A DNA stretch of 64,000 bases from Spirogloea muscicola (Eukaryota > Streptophyta > Zygnematophyceae > Spirogloeales > Spirogloeaceae): positions 885,079 to 949,078 of the forward strand of contig WELB01000021.1 in assembly GCA_009602725.1 (NCBI GenBank), in the 5' to 3' direction. Below, piece by piece: positions 55,254 through 64,000 of the stretch (its first letter is position 1; the number at the start of each line of letters is the position of its first letter). The notes beneath the pieces were generated by a model, which saw only the letters and a list, made by a program, of their open reading frames with translations, made no database searches and was not told the origin of the DNA. A program made the position numbers and the translations under genes.

Positions 55254-57196
55254 TGGCGCGGCTGCCCCAGCGAAGCCCCGCCGGCGGCTCGGACCTCCAC
55301 GCTCACGCTGCGCGCCGGCTCATGGAGGCCGCCTCCGCTCTCAGCCTCACCGTCAGCAACCTTGCGACTCTCGCCGAGCTGCTGTGGATCCAGAGGAGCT
55401 CTGCTTGCCAGCAAGAGATGTGTCACGACCTCGCTCAGCTGGCACCATGGGCAGCTGCAGCTAGGTACAGCTCTCGGCGCTCAGACACAAGACCGCCCTT
55501 CGCAGTAGCGAGTCTTTTGTAAAGCCCTCCGCACGGCTGCTTGTTCCTACCCGCCCATCTGCTCAGTTGCTACCTGGAAACTTGCTGTGCTTGAGTGTGC
55601 TACATTGTGCGATGAAGCTGCTCCAACGTCTGGCGCTCGCGGGTCCTTCAATCCTTCGTGCCTTCCTACTTGTTGCAGAAAGTTCGGGGCATCAGCAGCC
55701 ACGTGTACAACAAGCACTGGGCAGAAGCAGCTTGCGGATCTCACGGACACATTGCTGCAAGCCCAAGAGCAGTTACTGGAGTTCCGTGTCCTTGCAGGCC
55801 ATTTGGAAGTAGCCAGTCCACATGCTTCTTCTCCCTCTCTCGCCCTTGATCGAGTGGTCAATCTGGGAGCATGCAGCAGCCAAGGACCTTCCTCCCTTTG
55901 CCCGCATACGGCACCCGCGAGCCCAATGTCTGTATCGACAGTCTCCAGTGAGAAGAACACGTCTCACCTCGCTGGATACTCAGCCCTGCTACCCATGAAG
56001 ATGGAGGAGGATGTCTGCTTGCAAGCCAGTGCCGATAGGGCGACGAATGAATCACACTGCGACGAGGGAGCTGTTGTTCTCACCCAGTATGCTGACAAAC
56101 GTGGCGGAGCCAAGCGGACCAGATGCTCCAATGGCGACAGGAGCGATGGCAGTCGCCAATCTCCAAGAAAGTGAGTGCTACATGCATCTGGGTGTGGTCA
56201 ATTGCAATGAGCCACACTGCATGAGCTTGCTCAACACGAGAACTCTGAGCTCATCAAAATCGACACGACAACAGTCTCATTGCATCGACTTGGGACGTCA
56301 TCTCAAAAAGAATTGCTGGCACGGTGTGTGAGCGGCTAACTGTGGCAATTTTACAATCCACATGTGTACTAACACCTTCAACATCCAACTTTTGCAGACC
56401 AAAGGTGCCCACTAAGGAGATACACGTGATAGTCCAAGAGCCCTTCGACGAGAAGCACATCCCTGACGATGGTTGGAGTTGGCGTAAATACGGCAGGAAG
56501 CCCATCAAGAGCTCGCCAAATCCTCGCAATTACTTCCGCTGCAGCCTGGAGGACTTGGACCAGCCATGCCTGGCAAAGAAGAAAGTGGAGGTTTCTAAGG
56601 ACGACAAGAATGTGTATGTTGTCACCTATCTTGGCTATCATACCCACGCTGCCCCTCCAAAACCAATCACGATCTCTCTCATCAGCCAGATTGGGGCCCC
56701 GCCCATTGACATCGGTCCAAGAGATCCTCAGCAGCCACCTAGAGGAGGACCGAGCACTGCCACACTTCCACATACGAGAGCTCATCAGATGTTGGGGCCT
56801 GCACCAGCAACTTCAAAAGCATCAAATGGTGTGCCCGTGGACCCATGCATCACATGTGAGCAGTACACACATAAGGCTGGTGTAGATTGCAACATGAACA
56901 TCGCAACAATCTTCGAGGGACAGGATGCAGGCTATACAGATGTTGCTGCAGCGGGCTCAGGGGCGGAAGCCATGGAGGACTACATTTCTACACCAAGCTC
57001 CAGCAAGTCCTTGGGATTCTTCCCGGAATCTGAGGCTGTCGAACCCTTCTTCAGCTCCCAGTCAGAAGCAGGTCCAGTGAAGGCACATGTCTTGCACTCG
57101 CAAGGTCACTGGCGTCTGCCTTATTAAAAAACAGCAGAACCAGGAAATGGCTTTGCACCGCTAGGTCTCTCAGACTTCAGCAATATATGGAGCTAA
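55253..57196 (+). CDS. WRKY transcription factor, right copy, C-terminally shortened
   Basis: Counterpart of the left WRKY gene with the same exons: 55253-55464, 55679-56170 and 56398-57127, joints in frame, branch site TACTAAC at 56367-56373. It keeps WRKYGRK and the C-X8-C-X23-H-X-H zinc ligands, with Arg for His just before the first Cys. An early TAA at 57125-57127 (GGA-GAA in the left copy is TAA-AAA here) gives 477 residues. The original frame continues open to TAA at 57194-57196, so 22 residues are lost. Exon 3 proteins of the two copies are about 90% identical by eye. The DNA-binding part is whole, so the product may still bind DNA. Expression unknown. Confidence 0.85.
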
Positions 57197-57335
57197 GCTA
57201 TGGTTCCACAGGTTCAAGGATCATACGCAAGGATATTACCGGCATACAAGGTGGTTTGTGGTATATATTCGCATGTGCATTGCTAGCTTGGTGACTGGTA
57301 TCAAGACTAGGCCTAGTGGAATGTTGAGATGTTAC

Positions 57336-57395
57336 CAATGTCCAGACTCTGCTTTGGAAGTAATCCAATGTCCAGACTCTGCTTTCGAAGTATTC
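57336..57395. repeat. 30-bp tandem repeat, right copy
   Basis: Two units (57336-57365 and 57366-57395), reverse complement of 7954-8013. The second unit has one substitution. Confidence 0.9.
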
Positions 57396-57399
57396 CACC

Positions 57400-58300
57400 T
57401 CCGTCAAATAATTACTCCCATGCAACGATGTTGCTGCACTTTCTGTGTGATGTGCACACAGGCTTCCGCTTCCCTCCGCAAGGGCATTACTCTATCAGAC
57501 ATTTTTTCCTGAGGCACTTTGAAGCGCCTCAGAGATACTCTCAAAGTGCCAACCCTGTTATCCATGAGATGCACGTCCAATCTTCCACCTTTTCGTGCAG
57601 ATAATCGCACTTCACGCTTTACAGCGTGTCACATTATATCATCACATCTGACCTGTTCGGATTGAGCTGCCTGATGTCACTCAATGACGAGTAGCACCTC
57701 CAGCAAGGTGTGCATCATAATTCCTAAGATGTGACAAATCTGAGTACTTCGGCCTTCTTGTTGTGTACTCTTATTGTATTTGAGAGACGCAATAGCTACT
57801 AGCCGACATAATTCTGCCAGGACATAATCCCGGTTGTGGCTGTTGAGTCTACTAAGCAAGATTGGGTGGGCCACTGCCAGATGTTACCAACAGCGGCACT
57901 TCAGGTGTATATTCAGAAATCTAGTGGTCTAGACGACTCTGTGCAGGAACGACGCCTTCATGGGTTTCATCAACAAATTACTGATACAGCTTCCGGTGGC
58001 AGTACACCAAGGGGAGATGGTCGGTGTAGGGCCGTGGGTGTACGCCGGTGATTGCAGATAGTTGATAATAACTCATCACAGATCAAAAATTGGTGTACTT
58101 GTGGCCGGAAGGGTAGGGAGGCTGTAAAGGGGACAACGTGAGTGTGTGGGGGCGAGTGAGTTCCTCATCCACCGTCTGACGCCTGTGGACTACTTTGTTT
58201 GGTCATGATTTTAGCCGACACACTGCCTTCCAACTTTTCTTGCGTAGCTGTGCTCTTGGGCGTTCTGATCTGCCCGTCCATAAAAGGGAGCCTTGCAGGA
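57400..58300. other. Stretch between WRKY and gene E, right arm
   Basis: Counterpart of 7.05-7.95 kb. A plus-strand reading at 57836-58051 stays open in both arms. No family recognised. Confidence 0.3.
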
Positions 58301-58305
58301 GCGGG

Positions 58306-58824
58306 ATGGATCTGACAAGTTTCAGTATCACCATGCCAGTGAACGGGTGGGAAAAGGTGACACTCATCCATAGCCAGCATGGATGAACATTTCTCCCTTC
58401 ACTGTGTGAGTTCTTGGGGATAGCAGCCTGCTTCGTAGCATCAGCACTGCTCATGGCTTCTTACATGCTAAAAGGCTCAAGAAAGACAGCATTGGCAAGA
58501 GCACTAGCTCTCTCAAATCTGGCGTGTATAACCTGGCTACCTCCGCTTCAGCTTCTGGGCCTGTCTCTCACTAATGCAGCAGCCTCATCTGTCAACTCGC
58601 ACTGCCTCGACTCAGTCGCCAATCTCATCTCCTGCCTCCTCATTAGGTACAAGCTTAGATTCGTCAGGTGCAGGCCACTATTGTACGTCACCTACTATCT
58701 TGAAGGCCTAAGGAGACAGGCGGAGTCATCTGGACCTCCTTTTCGTCCAAAAACTGCATCTTTGTTGCATACCCATATTCCTTTCCTCAAGATCAAACAA
58801 GTTGTCTTTACTTGCTTACTGTAA
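58306..58824 (+). pseudogene. Gene E, right copy, early stop
   Basis: ATG at 58306 (MDLTSFSITMP). After SQHG the frame meets TGA (58382-58384) where the left copy has TCA (Ser). The same frame then continues open through the membrane segment (LGIAACFVASALLMASYML) and the block NLISCLLIRYKLRFVRC ... VTYYLEGLRRQ to 58824. A 1-bp length difference from the left copy lies near 58510. Function unknown. Confidence 0.4.
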
Positions 58825-58849
58825 TCTACCATAACAAACTGACGAGCTT

Positions 58850-60170
58850 ATGTTGCAAGTCGTGTTGTAATCCACTTGGATTGCGCATCCACCCACAAAA
58901 ATCGAACACCCTATGATGGGCAACGGTGGTCCTGTCTCGTGTCCAAAGCATGTGGCCTCGTGCATTCTACTGCTTTGGTAGATCACCTGCTCGGTATGAA
59001 TATGTGAGTCATGGCTTCAGCCCAGGATTCAGGTAGAGAAGGAAGATGGAAATGTAGAGAGTGGCAGTCTTCATCACAGATATGTGACATCTTTGTTGAC
59101 TATGTCGTCTGGCGACGGTCGTACGCTAGTATTTGCTTGTATATGCCTTGTTGCTGAATCGTGTCCACTTGGATTGGTCGATGTGCTGTCTGGTAAATCA
59201 CCCTAGTCTCTCCAACTCTCTTGCTTCATTTTGTGAAGCAGGCAAGCCAGCACATAGTGTAGCGTCTAATGCTCCCCAGCTACCATCTAGAAGGAGTCGT
59301 ACAGAGCACTGCATTCAGGTGGAAGCCCCATGAGGACGGTGAGCAGCTGATGCCTCGCAAGAAATGCCGCTTCAATGTTCCGCAATCTGTAGCACCAAAG
59401 CCTTCACTTTTAACAAGGTCCTGTACAGGCTCGTCTTTCTGAACTCGCCAGTTACATGCAGGAACGTGCTAACACTTCTTCTGTTCCCAAGCTTGCCTGA
59501 AAACTCAGATATGCATCTCGCTAGCGAGCTGCTTAATGACAATGCAGACCAGCTAGTCCTCAGATGAATTGACTACTATGGTCGCAGCTAGAGCGTTCTC
59601 CCCAGAGGTTGGCTGACAAAGCCCTGAACTTGCTGAAATTCTACAACACCCCCATACGCCCCTAATGTAAAGCAGCTCTGTCGCCTTGTATCTCCAGATT
59701 GTCTAATATGCATGACGTGACAGCTTGGGAGAGGACAGGCTGCGAGCAGCCCAGTGGGCTGAAACTTAATTTCAGTCCAAGCTGGCTACACATCATGTTG
59801 CATCTCCAGATTGGCTTCGGAAGCCGCCACCGCCGATTATTGTCTTCCCCAACCAAAGGTACTCAGCTTGCCATTTCCCTTTCCAAGGGGTACAGACGCA
59901 GCACCGCTTATGTCCGGCAGACAAACAAAAATCTTACAGGCTCAGCTTGCGCCTATGGTGGATAGCAGCAATAGCTAAGGCATGCACGCAGACTCGCTCG
60001 CCTTAGTAACTTTAAGGGTTTGGCTTCGGAATGAATGAGCCCGATGTACTGGTGCGCTCTTGACACAGACAAGCACTCTAGTTGACCACCGGGCTGAGTC
60101 AGTGGGTTCCCAGCCCCGCTGGTTCCCTATATTACCATAGTCATTACTAATCTTGGTGGCTCAGCTCGCA
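58850..60170. other. Intergenic stretch, right arm
   Basis: Counterpart of 5.2-6.5 kb. Short plus-strand readings (59133-59333, 59364-59567, 59699-59965) have partners in the left arm but no known family. Confidence 0.35.
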
Positions 60171-60171
60171 C

Positions 60172-61620
60172 TCAACTTGCTTCACATACTGGTAAAGGAT
60201 TGCCGCCATGGAACAGCCCTCTCTCCACCTGCTTGTCTTTTGGCACCTTGTACTGCTTGCACGCCCAGAAAATTAATCTCAACACAGTTGTGTTTCTTAT
60301 TACAATGCCATATCCTGGAAGTACACTAACAAGGCAGGATCTAAGTGCAAGCTTGATCAACCCTGTGCTCAACAACTTCATAGAAACTGCTTGCGAGGCA
60401 CCTCCAAGTATGCCTCCAGCTGCAGACCACAATGCTCCCTTCACGAAAGTATGACAAACAGATATTGGACGGTCAGGTCGAGATATTTTCCTTGAAGAGT
60501 TCAGGTTTCTTCATCTCTACGTTCTTGGGACGAGCAGACTGATACGTTCACCTGATCCAAAATACTACACGTATGTATGGCAATTGCAATCAAGGTAAGC
60601 AAGAAGACCACCTCCAGTGCAGCATGTTGAGGTTGCCATCCTAGATTCATGACTTTCCCATTGGTGCACCAGACTTGTCCATGCCACACATTATCCCCTT
60701 CAGCTGGATGTAAGGCTGTCCATGCAAGTCAGTGCTGCCACAGATTATAAAGCGACCCATCCCTTCTGGCATCTCAATGATGTCTTCATCACAGGTGGCA
60801 ACAATGACATCGTGATGGTCGACAACCTCTCCCTCTTTTAGCAGCACACCACTTTCGCGCATTGCCTTGACTTTCTCTATTGCATGCTTTGGTGTCCTGC
60901 AGCATATGACACACAATTTCCATTCACATCTTCAATGTCTCATGGCCCAGCCTGACGACAGATAAGAGTCACTGAAGCTTATATTGGAATGTCAGCTAGA
61001 CTGGATCGCTGCAAAGCCTTCACATAGAGTTGAGAAGCGGGCCAGGACTGCTGGGTAGTGCATTGTACTGAAAGCACAGTACGAACGGTTGGATCGCACT
61101 CTGTGAGGTGGCAGTGTGCCATTCTTGAGATGTTGCTACTTACCTGGCCCAGTGACGCTCTTGCATTTCGTTGATGAAGTGGTTGCAGCACATCAAGTAT
61201 GCATCTTCAGTGACAGGGATGAATACACCATGCTGAACATCCTTCAAAGCCTTGGAAAAACCGCCTGCTCTGTTGGAAACTCCATCAGCTGCTCGGAAGA
61301 CCAGGCTGGCCTCTTTCGTGGCAACCATTCTTGTAGAATTCACAGCGTTCATTTTCAGACTCTTAGCTGTACTAGCCAGAGCTGCAGCGCCTGCAACACT
61401 TGCAACAGCTGCAGCCTGAAGGAAAACATAGCAATCAGTCAGGAAACACTGACAAAGCAATCAGCCAAGAAACACCGATGAAGCGGATAGAAAAGTTCGT
61501 CCAAGGCTATGACCATACAGATTGTGAGATTCATGCTTTTCCGTTGCGGCAGTTGGTCTGCTGAAGGGGGTGCCCTTTGGAAGAGTGCGCTAGATACTCA
61601 GAAACCTCAGGCTGTGAGAA
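60172..61620 (-). pseudogene. Gene C, right copy, 5' exons deleted
   Basis: Exon 61415-61144 (AAAVASVAGAAALASTAK ... VTEDAYLMCC, donor GTAAGT), exon about 60900-60660 (TPKHAIEKVKAMRESGVLL, MGRFIICGSTDLHGQPYIQL) and the last exon 60444-60172 (GGILGGASQAVSMKLL ... YGIVIRNTTVLRLIFWACK). The last exon is open here but broken in the left copy. A 1-bp loss (GGGGAAAG to GGGAAAG, about 60660) shifts the second exon. About 0.8 kb of the left copy (2985-3780), with the helical repeats and the hydrophobic segment, is missing at about 61560. Confidence 0.6.
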
Positions 61621-62200
61621 GGCTCATCAGCCACACTTGGTCAGGCGCTCAGTGGAGGCCTCGCGAGAAGTCGTGAAGAAGGTGTGAGTTGAGGGCAACA
61701 TCGAGGTTTCTGCTGGCCTTTTGGCTACCCGAGCTCCACAGGTCGCGGAACACAACATTCAAACATACTGCAATAGAAGGTGCGCCAGACCTAGCCGGCT
61801 GAATAAGACAAAACAGTGGCACAAGGGCGATGTGAAGTCAGCCCCTTCACACTGCCTTCTTAGCTGCCTCCGTCCTGTGGCGGCACCCTCGCCAAGCTGA
61901 AGCCTCCAGCAACTCAGTCCTTGTTTTGCACGCTTCTCGCAGCCTCTAAGCAGGTCTTTGCGACTAACTGGCGGTGGGGGGCCGGGTGGTGGTGTTTGGC
62001 GGTGGCGGTTGCGGGCCGCCGCCGCGACGCTCTGGCGGCTGCGCCACGACGTGTGTGCACCCAGCTGGAAGTTCCGCGGACTTCCAGGTACTCAGCAAGA
62101 GTTGGTCAGCAACTGTCGCGGCATGCCGTGGCCGCGTATGACAGTGCAACCGAAAAGAAACAACTTATACGGCAGTGGCTGTGAGAGCCAACCCAATAAC
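61620..62200. other. Conserved inter-gene stretch, right arm
   Basis: Counterpart of 2.34-2.95 kb, GC-rich near 61.97-62.05 kb. No gene recognised. Confidence 0.4.
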
Positions 62201-63620
62201 ATTGAACAAGGTCTGAAAGGGCCGGAAGGAAGAACTTATGTAAAGTTGAAAGAATCGAAGGCCAAAATGGCCAAACACAAAGGCAAGCACATCTAACGAC
62301 GTACATCACCCACTGCAAATTGACCGGCTCAGTAAGCACGGGTCAACACATAGAGGTCGCCAATCAATGCCTGAACACCAGATGGCAAATACCAGATGCC
62401 GGAAGGCGCAGGAGCACCCCATAATCTGGCACGAGGCACCCCCCAATATCAGATGATGAGGGCTATGCAGCCACTCGTGGAAGCCACTTGCGTAGCTGTC
62501 TGGTTTGGCCCAAACCGGCACTTCGGACCTTGTCCATCGCTTTGGGCTGGCTTGTCACAACCATAGCCCCCTATTTGCAAGAACTTTTGAGTATCACTGC
62601 TACTCATCCCCCGTGGCCACTTCGCCTCATAAATAGTGGTAGAGAAAAGCGAGAAGGCGCGCGGCGCGCAGGAAAGGAGAGGGAGGCCAAACGAGTCAGG
62701 AAAACATGAAGACCATTAGGGGTGCCTCTTCAATAACTGCCCATTCAGCAGCCGCAAGTTGGAGAAGTAGCAGCACGTAGAAGGAAGCAGCTCGTGCAAA
62801 GAAAGTGGCTCGTCCAAAGGGGGCGAGGGCTGTAAAAAGCCAGCCCAAGAAGTGTGGACGAAGTCCGAATGACTGAATGGTGCTCATATCACACAGCTAT
62901 GCAAGTGACCACAGCAAATAGGAGCTCAAACCCCTCGTCAGCAGCCGCAGGGCGGAGAAACTCGCAGCTTGAATAGGAGAGCTGCTCACAGCCATCTCCT
63001 TACATTGGAGGAGCTTTTCTCAAGGGGGGAGGGCTGCGGAAAGCCAGCCCACAAAAAAAAAAAAACAAACTCCAGTGGAGCCGAGGAAAACGTGGAAGGA
63101 TCACTAAGTGTGCCTGCTCAGTAACCCCTAGTTAGCAGCCGCAAGTCCGTAAAAGTAGCAGCAGGAAGGGAGTTGCGGGTTTTAGGATTTGGGAGTTGCG
63201 GAGCAACTCTTTCCCAGTAGAGGAGGCAGAAGTCAGGGCACGCCGAGCACGAGAAGAATAGAGAAGAAGCACTCTCGCGAGGATAGAAGAACCAGCTTGG
63301 CCAAAGTGAGGCGATTGCAGTGAGAGGCCAGCCCAATCAGAGCTTGCAACACAGCAACACAGCTAAGCAAGTATCAAGCAAAAAAGAGAGGTCGCTCTTT
63401 CAACGGGTCGAGGGCTGTGAAAGGCTAGCCCGGAAAGAGTGGACAAGGTCAAAAGGGCCGAAAAGCACTAAAACCTCACAGCTATGCAAGTGATTGCAGC
63501 GGATGGGAGCTTAGTAACCCGAGTCAGCAGCCACAGGTCGGAGTGACTTGCACCTGGAGAAGAGTCACTCAGAAAGGAAGTGCGCGCCCATAGAGAAGAG
63601 GGGCTGGCAAAGCCAGCCCA
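62200..63620 (-). mobile_element. Array of truncated LINE 3' ends, right arm
   Basis: Counterpart of 0.69-2.2 kb, without the 105-bp insertions. Subfamily-2 tail at 62240-62400. Hairpin tails near 62200, 62545 (plus), 62840, 63035, 63330, 63425 and 63610. ORF-end codons (DLRLLTRGY, SDLWLLTR) lie near 63120-63145 and 63510-63545. Confidence 0.7.
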
Positions 63621-63717
63621 AAGAAGAAGGACAATGTCCAAAGCCAAAGAAAGAGGAGCCGGAGAAAGGACTACAATACAAAACACTGCAGAACACATAG
63701 ACGATGCAGAGGGAAAA

Positions 63718-64000
63718 TCAGTACCCACGAGTGAGCAACATCAGGTCTGAGTAGCTCGCTGCAGGGAAAGAGGCACTCTGCCGAGACCCAGAGGCGGCGG
63801 CCATAGCACGGCCTGCTCGCGTGTGGACAGCGTGGGCAAGGGAGCGTTGAAGCGATATGGCCAGGCGCATGCGGAAGACTTGTGCGAGCGAACCGGCGGC
63901 GTTGAAGCCGGGCATCGCCCCTGGCAGACCCGGCCGCCGGTCAATGGCCTGGCGGGCAAGCCGCTGAATGAGATCCAGCCTGCGGCTGCCGAAAGCCCCG
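63718..64000 (-). mobile_element. LINE C-terminus at the right edge
   Basis: Runs off the window. The minus strand reads GAFGSRRLDLIQRLARQAID, then FNAAGSLAQVFRMRLAISLQ, then RAGRAMAAAS and SYSDLMLLTRGY-stop. It lies outside the inverted arms. Its tail leads straight into the array at 62.2-63.6 kb. The end sequence is nearly the same as at 17.9-18.1 kb. Confidence 0.7.

Larger units (their letters stand above)
50200..63580 (-). repeat. Right arm of a large inverted duplication
   Basis: Inverted counterpart of 0.69-16.7 kb. It lacks about 0.8 kb of gene C found in the left arm and lacks the two 105-bp LINE-tail insertions. It carries more gene-breaking changes than the left arm: an early WRKY stop, a stop in gene E, a 1-bp loss in gene C and stops or frameshifts in gene D. 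A LINE body at 63.72-64.0 kb lies outside the arm and has no match at the left edge of the window. Confidence 0.9.

Overview
The window is eukaryotic nuclear DNA. Genes carry short spliceosomal introns (about 140-230 bp, GT-AG, one with a perfect TACTAAC branch site), a WRKY transcription factor, a DUF579 (IRX15/GXM-type) cell-wall methyltransferase pair and a broken DUF7796-FkbM glycosylation gene. All of these are Viridiplantae families. The introns and the many self-nested LINE 3' ends point to a green alga or a relative. A trebouxiophyte is my best guess from the Zepp-like nesting, but that is inference. No tRNA, rRNA, CRISPR or bacterial-type operon was seen.

Layout. A large inverted duplication frames the window. 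The left arm is about 0.69-16.7 kb and the right arm about 50.2-63.6 kb, with some 33 kb of mostly single-copy DNA between them. From the outside inwards each arm carries LINE 3'-end debris, a multi-exon membrane-protein gene (gene C, broken in both arms), a small putative membrane-protein gene (gene E), a three-exon WRKY gene with TATA box and G-box, a long repeat with a GA/CT microsatellite, and a hypothetical gene D. The left WRKY gene is intact (499 codons). The right one has an early stop that removes the last 22 residues. Divergence between arms is mostly several percent, but about 0.7 kb around the microsatellite is nearly identical. In the left arm about 1.8 kb is repeated on both sides of a 230-base N gap, so part of this region may be an assembly artefact.

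Middle. 16.7-27.6 kb holds hypothetical gene A and many LINE fragments. 27.7-28.7 kb (minus) and 32.5-33.8 kb (plus) hold two diverged DUF579 genes facing away from each other. 36.3-39.0 kb holds a decayed DUF7796-FkbM fusion gene. 41.7-43.5 kb holds hypothetical gene B, a paralogue of gene A. 43.6-50.2 kb is gene-poor and LINE-rich.

Repeats. Non-coding DNA is dominated by 5'-truncated LINE copies that usually keep only the last codons of the reverse-transcriptase ORF (ending SYSDLxLLTRGY-stop) and a 3' tail with a short hairpin, GGGCTG...CAGCCC. Many are inserted in or next to one another. A roughly 105-bp tail piece with nearly constant ends has inserted at least twice in the left arm since the arms separated. 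The recognisable host genes suggest cell-wall or glycan modification and transcriptional control, but nothing in the sequence ties them into one pathway.
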